Below are positions 1 through 8,807 of a stretch of DNA of 64,000 nucleotides, in pieces. A program made the position numbers and the translations under genes. The notes beneath the pieces were generated by a model. The model saw nothing but the letters and a program-made list of their open reading frames with translations, ran no database searches and was not told the origin of the DNA. The stretch lies in contig NZ_PVTD01000002.1 in assembly GCF_003003255.1 (NCBI RefSeq), forward strand, positions 775,021-839,020. The letters are read 5' to 3'. This stretch comes from Aliiruegeria haliotis (GTDB taxonomy: Bacteria; Pseudomonadota; Alphaproteobacteria; Rhodobacterales; Rhodobacteraceae). How positions within the stretch are numbered: position 1 is the stretch's first letter; each line of letters begins with the position of its first letter.

Positions 1-1123
1 TTGCATTGTCTTGCAGGTGCTTGACCTCCTTGCGCATCGCGACCTCCATCGTCGCCGGGAACCCGTCGACCGCCTCGCTCAGGTAGCGCGGCTTGCTGAC
101 ATCGGGCTCCGGCTCCGGGATTGTTCGCTCAAGGAATGACAACAGCCGTTGCATCATCGGCACCATGATCGCGACACCGATCACATTGAACATCGTGTGG
201 AACACGGCCAGTTTGAGCGCGTAATCTTCCGCCCCGATCCCGAGCCAACCGCTGATCCGGTCCACCCCGGCAACCAACTGGTTGATCAGAACAAGGCAGA
301 CGACCGCGGTCACCAGCTTGAAGATCACATGTGCTAGCGCCAGGCGCTTGCCCTGGAAATTCGCCGTCAGGGACGCGAGAATCGCGGTGATCGTCGTGCC
401 GACATTCGCCCCGACCACAAGCGCAATGGCATTCTCATAGGAGACCTGGTTGGCGGCCATCGCGGTGATAACCAGCACCATCGTGGCGTGGCTGGACTGC
501 ATGACAACGGTTGCCAGAGCGCCAATCAGCGTGAACACAACCAGTCCGACAGCACCGGTCATCGCAAACTGCGCCAGATCGAGCTGTTCGTTGAAAGCGG
601 CGAACCCTTCCTTCATGTGGTGAATGCCGAGGAACAGAAACCCAAGCCCGGCAAGCACGTATCCCGCCCCGCGGATATACTTCGAGCGTTGGAATACCAG
701 CACGATGCTGATGGCCAGCATGGGCATCGCATAGGTCGATATCTTCACCTTGAGTCCGAACCCCGCCACCAGCCACGCCCCCGTCGTGGTGCCGATATCG
801 GCGCCGTACATCAGGCCGACGCCGGCGGCGAGCTTCATAAGGTCCGCGCTCAGAAACGAGATCGCGATCACGGAGACCAGCGAGCTTGACTGCATCGCTG
901 TCGCCGCGACAAAGCCCGTGCACAGCGCCTTTGGCGTGGAGTCGGTTATTTTCTTGAGGATCGATTCCAGTGTGCCGCCGCTATACAGCTTGAAGCCGTC
1001 TTCGAGCATGAGCATTCCGAAGAGGAAGATTGCCACGCCGGCCGCGATCTCCTGGAAGTCCTGGCTGTTCCAGAACCCAAGGATGAGCGCCGCGAGAATG
1101 ACCGGCAAGAGGAGTTTCTTCAT
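1..1123 (-). CDS. Na/Pi cotransporter family protein (NptA-like), 3' end outside window
   Basis: Predicted sodium-coupled phosphate transporter of the inner membrane. The frame opens with ATG at 1123, preceded by an AGGTG ribosome site, and stays open to base 1, so about 374 N-terminal residues are visible and the end is missing. Two Na_Pi_cotrans-type (PF02690) repeats are seen, each with the glutamine-serine signature: QSSS near residues 78-81 and QSSH near 209-212, within many hydrophobic segments. After about residue 330 the chain becomes charged and helical, as expected for the start of the PhoU-like tail of this family. It lies 15 bp downstream of pit on the same strand, so the two phosphate carriers probably form one operon. 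Family call is firm; substrate is inferred from the family and from pit. Confidence 0.85.
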   Translation of the reverse strand, partial: MKKLLLPVILAALILGFWNSQDFQEIAAGVAIFLFGMLMLEDGFKLYSGGTLESILKKITDSTPKALCTGFVAATAMQSSSLVSVIAISFLSADLMKLAAGVGLMYGADIGTTTGAWLVAGFGLKVKISTYAMPMLAISIVLVFQRSKYIRGAGYVLAGLGFLFLGIHHMKEGFAAFNEQLDLAQFAMTGAVGLVVFTLIGALATVVMQSSHATMVLVITAMAANQVSYENAIALVVGANVGTTITAILASLTANFQGKRLALAHVIFKLVTAVVCLVLINQLVAGVDRISGWLGIGAEDYALKLAVFHTMFNVIGVAIMVPMMQRLLSFLERTIPEPEPDVSKPRYLSEAVDGFPATMEVAMRKEVKHLQDNA

Positions 1124-1138
1124 CGACACCTGGGAATC

Positions 1139-2710
1139 CTATGGCAGCATCATGCCACGCAGGGCGAAAAAGAACAGCGCGGCCATGAGTGCGGCCACGG
1201 GAACGGTTATGATCCACGCCGAAACGATCTTCAGCAGAGACGAGCGCTTCACCAACTGCCGCTTCAGCGCGACGCGCAATTCCTTGCGCTGTGCCTTGGT
1301 GATAACAGCCTCGGCACCCATTTCCTTGATCTGGCTGAGCATCTCGACCTTGGCCTCGGGCTGGGCATTCTCGAAGTCCCTCAACACTCTCTCGACCTCG
1401 TCGAAATGCGGATCGCCCTCGTGCTGCGCCAGCACGTTTTCGACGACACGGTGCATCCGCTGTTCCAGGAACTCCCGCAGGAAACCGACCCCGAACACAG
1501 CGCCAAGGGCGACGTGGGTCGAGGAGATCGGCATACCCAACTGACTGGCGATGATCACCGTGATGGCCGCTGACAGCGCGATGCAGAACGCACGCGATCT
1601 GTCGAGCTCAGTGATCTCCGATCCCACCGTGCGGATCAGCTTGGGTCCGAAAAGCGCAAGGCCGACGGAAATTCCCAGCGCGCCAATCCCCATGACCCAG
1701 AATGGAATGGCGACCTTTGCGCCGCCGTCGCCTTCGGTCAGGACATCGACGATCCCAGCCAGCGGCCCAACGGCGTTGGCCACATCGTTTGCACCATGTG
1801 CAAAGCTGAGCAGCGCCGCCGCAAAGATCAGGGGCACGGTGAACAGCTTGTTCACGCCATTCCGGTCTCCGGAGAGGCTCGGCACGGCCCGACGCACCAT
1901 CGGCGTCACGATGGCCCAGGTTAGAATTGCCGCGACCAGCCCGAACAGCAAAGCCGCCGGAAACGAGATCGCAACGAGTTTCTTGATGCCTTTCAGGCAA
2001 ATATAGGTCGTGAATGCCCAGGACATGATCGCAATCATGATCGGCACGACGCCTTGCGCCGCTTGCAGGGGATCTTTCTTGAAGAACACCAGCCGTTTCA
2101 GCAGGTAAAGCGTGAGGGCCGCAATGATCCCGCCGGTCAACGGGGAGACCACCCAGCTCAGCGCGATCTTGCCCATCGAGTCCCAGTTGACGATCTCCCA
2201 TCCGGCCGCCGCGATCCCCGCACCCATCACGCCACCAACGATCGAATGTGTCGTTGAAACCGGCGCCCCGAGCCAGGTCGCGAGGTTCAACCAGATCGCC
2301 GCCCCGAGCAATGCCCCCATCATGACCCAAACAAAGGTGTCGGGATTGTCGATGTCCGCCGGATCGATAATGCCCTTCTTGACTGTCGCGACCACGTCTC
2401 CCCCGGCGACAATCGCACCTGCGGCTTCGAACACCGCCGCAATCACAATCGCCCCTGTGAGGGTCAAAGCGAAGGAGCCAACGGCAGGCCCGACATTGTT
2501 CGCCACGTCGTTTGCGCCGATGTTCAGTGCCATGTAGGCCCCGATCACGGCCGCCGCGACCAGCAGGTAGGATTGCTCGACATGGGCGAAACGCGTTCCG
2601 GTGAAGATCATCACCGCCACGATGAAGATAACCGCCGTGCCCAGCCGCCCCACTTCAGTGCGACTGAGATCGGCCGCGCTTTCAATCTTGAGGTATTCCT
2701 TGACCTTCAT
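1139..2710 (-). CDS. pit: Inorganic phosphate transporter, PiT family
   Basis: Low-affinity phosphate permease (PHO4/PiT, PF01384) of 523 residues. The two inverted halves each carry the family signature: GANDVANNVGPAVGS in the first half and HGANDVANAVGPLAG in the second. Paired STTHS and SSTHV segments follow in each half. About ten or more hydrophobic segments are evident. A longer frame opens at 2743, but ATG at 2710 is preferred because a run of seven G sits just upstream as ribosome site and the protein then starts MKVKEYLK. The gene leads a leftward operon with the Na/Pi cotransporter. A Pho-box-like dyad lies about 150 bp upstream, suggesting phosphate control, which is inference. Confidence 0.92.
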   Translation of the reverse strand: MKVKEYLKIESAADLSRTEVGRLGTAVIFIVAVMIFTGTRFAHVEQSYLLVAAAVIGAYMALNIGANDVANNVGPAVGSFALTLTGAIVIAAVFEAAGAIVAGGDVVATVKKGIIDPADIDNPDTFVWVMMGALLGAAIWLNLATWLGAPVSTTHSIVGGVMGAGIAAAGWEIVNWDSMGKIALSWVVSPLTGGIIAALTLYLLKRLVFFKKDPLQAAQGVVPIMIAIMSWAFTTYICLKGIKKLVAISFPAALLFGLVAAILTWAIVTPMVRRAVPSLSGDRNGVNKLFTVPLIFAAALLSFAHGANDVANAVGPLAGIVDVLTEGDGGAKVAIPFWVMGIGALGISVGLALFGPKLIRTVGSEITELDRSRAFCIALSAAITVIIASQLGMPISSTHVALGAVFGVGFLREFLEQRMHRVVENVLAQHEGDPHFDEVERVLRDFENAQPEAKVEMLSQIKEMGAEAVITKAQRKELRVALKRQLVKRSSLLKIVSAWIITVPVAALMAALFFFALRGMMLP

Positions 2711-3057
2711 GTCCCCCCCCATCTGGCATTGAGCCAAGCTCAAACCTGCACGACGCGAGGCAGCGGTCGTAGCAAACGAGCCTTGTCAACTGGATGCTAG
2801 AGGCCATCGCCGTCGGGACACCTTGATGCGAATCAACACGTGATCAATGCCGCCCGCATATGTCACTATTTTGTGACAGGCCGGCAACGCTGCACCGGGC
2901 GGCAAGTCGACTCGCGCAGCCGAATCCAACCCGCGCAGATCCGGTGACGGCCCGTCGACGCCAGAAGACTCAGCAGGCAAGTCTCAGTCAGTCAGATTTT
3001 ACGGGCCTGACATTGGCGCGCAGCGGCTTTGGCCGCAAAGCGTACCGAGGCAGGTTG
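2711..3057. other. Intergenic region upstream of pit
   Basis: No open frame here looks like a gene. The stretch separates the pit start from the end of an alpha/beta hydrolase gene on the same strand and must hold the pit promoter. The only clear structure is the TGTCAC/GTGACA dyad at 2861-2878. Confidence 0.5.
2861..2878. promoter_or_regulatory. Inverted repeat resembling a Pho box, upstream of pit
   Basis: TGTCACTATTTTGTGACA is a perfect inverted repeat (6-bp arms, 6-bp spacer). Read on the minus strand it starts CTGTCACAAAA, close to the first half-site of the alphaproteobacterial Pho box, and TGTCA/TGTGA recur 11 bp apart, the spacing of PhoB direct repeats. It lies 151 bp before the pit start codon. 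PhoB binding is inferred from position and resemblance only; the dyad could serve another dimeric regulator. Confidence 0.4.
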
Positions 3058-3768
3058 TCAGCGCAGGACCAGCGGGCTGTCCAGCCATGCCTCCAACGCG
3101 GCGCTTGTTGCGTCCGGTTGCTCCAGGGTCGGCAGGTGACCCGCGTCAGGGATGATCTCCAACGTGGCGTTCGGGATCAGCTCCGCCATGAACTCATGCC
3201 GTTTGACCGGGCAAAGCGCATCATGCTCGCCACAAAGGACGAGCGTCGGAACCCTGGTGGTGCGCAGCGTCTTCTGTTGGTCCGGACGACGCTGAAGTGC
3301 ACGCGATTGCGAGATGAAGATCTCGGGACCGAGCGCCTCTGCCATCTCCATCACAAGGCTCAACACATCGCTGCGACGCGGCCCCGGCGCAAGGTAGCGC
3401 GGCTTCATCTCCTCCCGCATCACCTCCAGCAGGCGCCCGGTCCGGGCGGCGACGATCTGAGGCTCTCGGGCGGCCGCGACCTGTGGAGTTTCAGGCAACG
3501 GGTTGGTGTCCATCAACGCGATCCGGGTCACGCGTTCCGGTGCCCGGCGCAGCACTTCCATCGCGACGATGCCCCCCATGGAAAGACCTGCCAGCGCAAA
3601 CCTGCGTGGTGCGGCCTCCAGCACGGACGCGGCAATCGCCCCGATGGACGAAGCCCCCGTCACCGGGGCCACCATGACGGCGCGACGGCTGCCGAAGTGC
3701 AGCAATTGGGGCCAGAAGAGCCGGGCATCGCACATCATGCCGGGCAGAAGCACCAGTGGTTCGTTCAT
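3058..3768 (-). CDS. Alpha/beta hydrolase
   Basis: Soluble 236-residue alpha/beta-hydrolase-fold protein. The nucleophile elbow GLSMGG (Ser near residue 80), a late acid in CGEHDALCP and a C-terminal His in PDAGHLPTLEQP form a normal catalytic triad; the N-terminal LLPGMMCDARLF is the usual oxyanion loop. Length and order fit small esterase/lactonase-type hydrolases, but the substrate cannot be told. It stands alone on the minus strand, 347 bp upstream of pit and 209 bp downstream of the next hydrolase, so it may have its own promoter. Confidence 0.8.
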   Translation of the reverse strand: MNEPLVLLPGMMCDARLFWPQLLHFGSRRAVMVAPVTGASSIGAIAASVLEAAPRRFALAGLSMGGIVAMEVLRRAPERVTRIALMDTNPLPETPQVAAAREPQIVAARTGRLLEVMREEMKPRYLAPGPRRSDVLSLVMEMAEALGPEIFISQSRALQRRPDQQKTLRTTRVPTLVLCGEHDALCPVKRHEFMAELIPNATLEIIPDAGHLPTLEQPDATSAALEAWLDSPLVLR

Positions 3769-3977
3769 CTAGGTGAAGCCTCGCTGTCCTCGTGTCCGGC
3801 CCGCTGCGGGACCTTGGCACCATGCTATTGTGCGGGATCGAAATGCGGAAGCGTTGAATGACGTTTCCACCTTCATTCCCGCCCTGCGTCAAGGTTGGCA
3901 CACCATTGTGACCAAGGGATATGCATCGCTGTTCGCCCAGGTGCGGGAAACACGCGGACGGACGCCATCCAGCGGTG

Positions 3978-4958
3978 CTAGAGCCCCTGCACCCATTTCG
4001 TGATCACGGCACTTGCGCGGTCGGTCTGCCCCGGGCTCATGATATCCCCTGCAATGACATGACTGCCTGGATCGTCGCCCGGCCCCATGACCAGCAGTTC
4101 CCGCGCCTTTGCCTCGCCCCATGCGTCATACACCGCAAAGGTGGCCTCGGGGGACACGATTACATCATCTTCCGAATAGACGAAGAGCGCCGGGACCCTC
4201 GCCCTTCCGAAGTCCAGAGATGCAGCATGGTCCACCAGGGCCGCCATCGGCACCGTGGCAGCGATCGGATAGCGCGTTGTCCAGTAGGTCGAATGACCCT
4301 CGTTGCGGGGTTCGAATCCCCGCTCCGCACCGGCGACAACCGGCCCCCAATGCCGCACGAACGGCAGGCTCAACAGCTTTGCCGCCGGGTTGCGCAACCC
4401 GAAATTGGGGGAGACAAAGACAATTCCGGCAACATCCCTCGACAGGGCTTCGTCCACAGCCGCAAGGGAAGCAAGCGTACCACCGGTGGAGGTCGCGACG
4501 ATGACCACCCTCTCCCCGATCCGCCGTCCAATGGCCAGCGCCTCGGCCAAATCCTCGATCCAGTCGCCGACCACCGGTTCGGCCATTGCAGCCGATCCGC
4601 GCCCATGGCCGGACAGGCGGGTATAGAACAGGTTGGCACCCAACGCCTCGGCCACCCTGTCGGGCACCGGCCGGATCTCCTCCGAAGTGGCGGAGAACCC
4701 GTGCAGGTAGATCACCGACACGGGTGTCACGGCACCCGGTGCACCAGCCCAGTGGATCCGCCTTTCCACGCCCGGCGTGACATCGCCCAATGCAGCCTCC
4801 CGCTCGGCCAGCCAGCTGTCCAGATCCTCGGGAAGGTCCGCGGCATCAAAGGTGACCTCGGTTTCGACAGGTTCCCGGGGCCCGAACAGCAACACCGCGC
4901 CGATCCCCAGAATCAGTACCACCAGTATCCAGCCCAACACCCGCAATACCTCGATCAT
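3978..4958 (-). CDS. Alpha/beta hydrolase with N-terminal membrane anchor
   Basis: 326 residues. Residues about 5-26 form one strongly hydrophobic helix (VLGWILVVLILGIGAVLLF), so the enzyme is probably tethered to the inner membrane with its catalytic domain outside. The hydrolase fold shows IYLHGFSATSEE as oxyanion loop, ATSTGG as nucleophile elbow (Ser is the nucleophile), an acid in VYSEDDVIV and a late His in PGSHVIAGD. A conserved-looking ERGFEPRNEGH segment precedes YWTTRYP. The start overlaps the stop of the upstream hydrolase by 4 bp (ATGA), so the two are translationally coupled. Function unknown; esterase or lipase activity is inferred from the fold. Confidence 0.8.
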   Translation of the reverse strand: MIEVLRVLGWILVVLILGIGAVLLFGPREPVETEVTFDAADLPEDLDSWLAEREAALGDVTPGVERRIHWAGAPGAVTPVSVIYLHGFSATSEEIRPVPDRVAEALGANLFYTRLSGHGRGSAAMAEPVVGDWIEDLAEALAIGRRIGERVVIVATSTGGTLASLAAVDEALSRDVAGIVFVSPNFGLRNPAAKLLSLPFVRHWGPVVAGAERGFEPRNEGHSTYWTTRYPIAATVPMAALVDHAASLDFGRARVPALFVYSEDDVIVSPEATFAVYDAWGEAKARELLVMGPGDDPGSHVIAGDIMSPGQTDRASAVITKWVQGL

Positions 4959-5707
4959 GCCGCTTCCCCCCGGGCCAGAACCTCTTCAATCGCAGCCTCG
5001 ATCATGGACAGGTTTTGAGGTCTGGAGAACCTGTGGTCGGCGCCCTTGACCAGCCTGAGTTGAATATCGCCCCCCTCCGCATGCTCCAGCAAGCGTAGCG
5101 CAACCGACATATCCACATCCGCGTCCGCGGTGCCATGCAGCGACCGCACCGGGAAAGGCAGCACCAGCGGGCTGCGCAGGACCAACTGGGTGCGACCGTC
5201 TTCGATGAGCCGCCGGCTGATCTTCAGGTCACCGTATTCGGTCGGCACAACCGTATAACCCCGCTCCTTGACCTCCGTTTTCCGGGCGTCCGGCAGGGCC
5301 GCCCACATGGAATCCTCTGTGAAATCGGGCGCAGCAGCAATGGTCACCATTCCGGCAATCCGCTCTGGCATCAGCCGCGCCAGAAGCAGCGATATCCACG
5401 CCCCCATGGACGACCCGACAAGGACCATCGGCCCCGATTGCGCCCGCAACACCGCCGCCGCATCGGTCGCCCAATCCCCGATGCATCCATCTTCGAACTC
5501 GCCGGAGCTTTTCCCGTGCCCGGAGTAATCCAACCGCAGAAAGGCGCGCTGGCGTCTCTCTGCCCAGTTCTGCAAATGCAGCGCCTTGGTTCCGGACATG
5601 TCCGAACGGAACCCTCCGAGGAAGACCACAAGCGGCCCGGCGCCGCAGGTCAGGTGAAAGGCGATACGTCGCCCCTGCGGGGTTTCAAAACATTCTGGAT
5701 CGCTCAT
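4955..5707 (-). CDS. Alpha/beta hydrolase
   Basis: 250-residue soluble alpha/beta hydrolase. VFLGGFRSDMSGTK gives the oxyanion loop, DYSGHGKSSG a typical early strand, VGSSMGAW the nucleophile elbow, HGTADADVD the acid region and GADHRFS the catalytic His. The layout resembles ABHD10/YcjY-like acyl hydrolases. A longer frame opens at 5803, but ATG at 5707 (MSDPECFETP) gives the normal N-terminus. The gene is first in a two-gene operon with the membrane-anchored hydrolase and is divergent from the HisC-like aminotransferase. Substrate unknown. Confidence 0.8.
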   Translation of the reverse strand: MSDPECFETPQGRRIAFHLTCGAGPLVVFLGGFRSDMSGTKALHLQNWAERRQRAFLRLDYSGHGKSSGEFEDGCIGDWATDAAAVLRAQSGPMVLVGSSMGAWISLLLARLMPERIAGMVTIAAAPDFTEDSMWAALPDARKTEVKERGYTVVPTEYGDLKISRRLIEDGRTQLVLRSPLVLPFPVRSLHGTADADVDMSVALRLLEHAEGGDIQLRLVKGADHRFSRPQNLSMIEAAIEEVLARGEAA

Positions 5708-5811
5708 GTCCTGGTCCCGCACCCTCTCCGAGATCGTTGCGGCCACCCTAGCCATGCCCGCCGCCCTCGCAAGCCTTGCCGTGGCGTGCTGCATTCGCCA
5801 CAAAGGCGGTC

Positions 5812-6915
5812 ATGACCGGACCCCGACTGACACCGCTTGCCGCCTCGCTTCCCGCAACCGTACCCTTCGTGGGGCCGGAAACGCAGGAGCGCCAACGCGG
5901 CCGCCCCTTTGCTGCGCGTGTCGGTGCGAACGAAAGCGGCTTCGGACCGGCGCCATCGGTGGTGCAGGCCATCCGCAACGCAGCGCCGGATGCCTGGATG
6001 TACGGCGATCCGGAGAGCCACGACCTGCGCCACGCACTGGCCGCGCATCATGGCATCGCACCGGAGACCATCGTCGTCGGCGAGGGCATCGACGGGTTGC
6101 TGGGGTACCTGGTGCGATTGCTGGTCGGACCGGGGGACAGCGTCGTCACGTCCGACGGTGCCTATCCGACCTTCAACTACCACGTGGCGGGTTTCGGCGG
6201 CACTCTTCACAAGGTGCCCTATCGCGACGACCACGAGGATCCCGAAGCGCTCGTTGTCCGGGCAGCGGAGACGGGCGCCAAGCTGATCTACCTCTCGAAT
6301 CCCGACAATCCGATGGGCACCTGGCATGACGCCGAAACAATCGCCCGCACAATCGCGGCCGTGCCGGAGGGCTGCGTGCTGCTCCTCGACGAAGCCTACG
6401 TGGAATTCGCTCCCGACGGGACCGCCCCACCGATTGACCCGAGCGACGCGCGGGTGATCCGCATGCGCACATTCTCCAAGGCACACGGGCTTGCCGGCAT
6501 GCGGATCGGCTACGCCATCGGCCACCCGGAGTTGATCCTTGCCTTCAACAAGGTCCGCAACCATTTCGGCATGTCGCGACTGTCACAGCAAGCCGCGCTG
6601 GCGAGCCTCGCCGACCAGGCCCACCTTGCCGGAACACTCCAACGCGTTGCCAGTGCCAGATCGCGCATTGCCGAAATCGGTGCGGCAAACGGGCTACGCG
6701 CGCTTCCCTCCGCCACCAATTTCGTGACCCTCGACTGCGGTCGCGATGGCGAACACGCACGGGCGCTTCTCGCGGCACTGGTCGCCCGCGACGTCTTTGT
6801 GCGCATGCCCTTCGTCGCCCCGGAGGATCGCTGCATTCGCATTTCCTGCGCGCCGGACGCCGAACTCGACATCGTCGCAGAGGCACTTCGCAAGGCGCTC
6901 GCCGAACTCCGCTGA
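5812..6915 (+). CDS. HisC-like pyridoxal-phosphate aminotransferase
   Basis: Fold-type I class I/II aminotransferase of 367 residues, closest in pattern to histidinol-phosphate aminotransferase. Visible are ANESGFGP, GEGIDGLLGYLVR (cofactor phosphate region), SDGAYPTFNYH, SNPDNPMGTW, the LLLDEAYVEF strand and RTFSKAHGLAGMRIGY with the Schiff-base lysine. ATG at 5812 follows AAAGGCGG, which beats the upstream frame opening at 5776. No other his genes are near, so a second role (aromatic or another amino donor reaction) is possible. It diverges from the hydrolase operon, and a small membrane protein gene follows 71 bp downstream. Confidence 0.82.
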   Translation: MTGPRLTPLAASLPATVPFVGPETQERQRGRPFAARVGANESGFGPAPSVVQAIRNAAPDAWMYGDPESHDLRHALAAHHGIAPETIVVGEGIDGLLGYLVRLLVGPGDSVVTSDGAYPTFNYHVAGFGGTLHKVPYRDDHEDPEALVVRAAETGAKLIYLSNPDNPMGTWHDAETIARTIAAVPEGCVLLLDEAYVEFAPDGTAPPIDPSDARVIRMRTFSKAHGLAGMRIGYAIGHPELILAFNKVRNHFGMSRLSQQAALASLADQAHLAGTLQRVASARSRIAEIGAANGLRALPSATNFVTLDCGRDGEHARALLAALVARDVFVRMPFVAPEDRCIRISCAPDAELDIVAEALRKALAELR

Positions 6916-6986
6916 GGTCGCAAAAAAGTCACCACCCGGTGCCCGAAACCGCGGTATCCTATCGCACGTCTTTGTGGGAGGTCGGG

Positions 6987-7169
6987 ATGAATCGCCACAA
7001 TCTTGGCAGCGCGCCGAACTACACCACCGCCGCCCTGATCACACTTGGGGTCAATGTCTTCTGCGCGATGTACCTTCTGTGGGCCACGTTGGGATTCGCG
7101 GCGGTGCTGTTCGTGGCCTTCGCCGCAAATGTGGTCCTGACCCGCATCGATCGCCACCGAACCCGGTAG
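6987..7169 (+). CDS. Small membrane protein of unknown function
   Basis: 60-residue protein starting at ATG 6987 behind a good GGGAGG ribosome site; the open frame begins at 6939 but has no site there. Two hydrophobic helices are evident (about residues 14-31 and 33-50), with a short charged tail RIDRHRTR. I do not recognise a family. The strong ribosome site and compact two-helix layout argue that it is real. It sits between two aminotransferase genes, but nothing links its job to theirs. Confidence 0.6.
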   Translation: MNRHNLGSAPNYTTAALITLGVNVFCAMYLLWATLGFAAVLFVAFAANVVLTRIDRHRTR

Positions 7170-7240
7170 CACTGGACACTGGCGCTCCCCCGAGGCAATC
7201 GGTGCGCGCATATCGAAGGCCGGATCGTGGCCTTGCCAGT

Positions 7241-8437
7241 TCAGGCTCGGGCCAGAACGGCGGTCGCGGCTTCCAACGCCCCATGTCCATGCGGGATCCC
7301 AAGTGCCTTGAGCCCCGTATCGATGCTGCCCAGCGCACCGAGCACCATCTGCGCATTCACATGGCCCATGTGCCCAATCCGAAAGTAACCGTCGGCGGCC
7401 GGATCCTCGTCGCTGGCCATGCCAAGTCCGATCCCCAAGGTGACGCCCGCATGCTCGCTCACCCAGTCCCGAAGCCGCGCGCCATTTTCCTTGCCGATCC
7501 GGATCGCGGTCACGCCATGGCTGCGGATTGCCGGATCGCTGAGGTTCATCTCCAGCGGTCCCTCCGCCCCCCAGGCATCGAGCGCCGCCCAGATCGCCCT
7601 CGCCAGCGCGGCGTGCCGATACCATACCGCTTCCATCCCCTCGTCATGGATCAGATCCAGCGCCGCTCGCAGGCCATAAAGATGATGCGTCGGCGCCGTG
7701 CCGCAGAAATACTGGTAGAACCGCTCGGCATTCACCCTCGGACGCCAGTCCCAGTATGCGGTCGCGAGGTCGGCACCATCCCGTGCAGCATCGGCCCGAC
7801 CGTTGAAGTAGACAAACCCAAGCCCCGGCGGGGTCATCAACCCCTTCTGCGACCCTGTCACCATGACATCCACGCCCCAATCGTCCATGCGGAGCTCGTC
7901 GACACCGAGGCAGGCAATGCAATCCACCATCAGGAGCGCAGGATGGCCGACCCGATCCAGAACCGCGCGGAGACCGCGGATATCGTTCCTCACCGATGTT
8001 GCCGTATCCACCTGCACGCACATCACTGCCTTCAGCCGGTGATCGACATCGGCTCGCAGCGCCGCCTCCACCTTGTCGAGATCGATCGCGGCGCGCCGTC
8101 CGAAGTCCAGCCGTTCGACCGCGATCCCCAACTGCTCGGCCACATTCGCCCAGCCATGGGCGAAATGCCCCGTCGCCAGTGCCAGAGCCGAGTCACCGCG
8201 GCTGAAGACGTTGGAAAGGGCCGCCTCCCAAGCACCGTGCCCGTTGCAGATGTAGATCGCCACATCGCCCGATGTCATCGCCACCCGCTTCAGGTCCGGG
8301 ATGATCGTGTCCACGATCTCGTGCAACTCACCGGTGTATATGTTGGGCGCCGGACGATGCATCGCGCGAAGGACCTCGTCGGGAATGACCGATGGACCCG
8401 GAATCGCAAGATAGTGGCTGCCGCGCGAAAGCGTCAT
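7241..8437 (-). CDS. Class V aminotransferase (alanine/serine-glyoxylate aminotransferase-like)
   Basis: 398-residue pyridoxal-phosphate enzyme of the class V family. It begins HYLAIPGPSVIPDEVL, typical of alanine- and serine-glyoxylate aminotransferases. NGHGAWEAALSN, VDCIACLG (cofactor Asp) and TGSQKGLMTPPGLGF (Schiff-base Lys) follow in the expected order, and the C-terminal YFRIGHMGHVN is also family-typical. The likely reaction is amino transfer from serine, alanine or a related donor to glyoxylate or another 2-oxo acid; which donor cannot be decided. The gene stands alone; upstream lies a 370-bp intergenic stretch. Confidence 0.87.
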   Translation of the reverse strand: MTLSRGSHYLAIPGPSVIPDEVLRAMHRPAPNIYTGELHEIVDTIIPDLKRVAMTSGDVAIYICNGHGAWEAALSNVFSRGDSALALATGHFAHGWANVAEQLGIAVERLDFGRRAAIDLDKVEAALRADVDHRLKAVMCVQVDTATSVRNDIRGLRAVLDRVGHPALLMVDCIACLGVDELRMDDWGVDVMVTGSQKGLMTPPGLGFVYFNGRADAARDGADLATAYWDWRPRVNAERFYQYFCGTAPTHHLYGLRAALDLIHDEGMEAVWYRHAALARAIWAALDAWGAEGPLEMNLSDPAIRSHGVTAIRIGKENGARLRDWVSEHAGVTLGIGLGMASDEDPAADGYFRIGHMGHVNAQMVLGALGSIDTGLKALGIPHGHGALEAATAVLARA

Positions 8438-8807
8438 CGAAGGTCTCCTGAAAATCCGACGGACAGCCGGGGATAGGACGCGCCCACCATATCGTCAATT
8501 GGTGTCGGCCGCCGGCGCCGGAACAGGCCCGCCAAGCGGGCGGATACTCACCGTGTTGCCCGAAAGATGGGCAGGGCGCATGGCTGTTTGGGCACCGGCC
8601 CCGGCGCTGCCGGCGGCGCCCGCCCGCCCCGCGCACCGCGCCCTTATGACTCCGTGATTGCCCGGGGCAACACCGCGTCCCGTGCCCTGTCTAGATGGCC
8701 GCCCATGCGCCACGGCCTTCCCCGCTTGCTCTGCGCCCCTTTTTGGGGATAGACCGCATCAATCCAAGCTCGACCTTTCCCGCGCGCGTCCCAACCCGAT
8801 CAGGCCC
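8438..8807. other. Intergenic region between divergent genes
   Basis: This GC-rich stretch separates the class V aminotransferase and the phosphatase-like gene, which point away from each other, so it must hold both promoters. Small open frames exist here but none has a convincing ribosome site or recognisable protein. I see no RNA gene. Confidence 0.5.

Noticed and set aside
4297..4325. CGGGG-TTCGAAT-CCCCG looks exactly like a tRNA T arm
   Set aside because: No matching acceptor, D or anticodon arm upstream, and it lies in the conserved ERGFEP segment of an intact hydrolase gene; chance.
8495..8713. Small minus-strand frame in the gap before the phosphatase gene
   Set aside because: No ribosome site, Gly/Ala/Arg-rich product without recognisable features.
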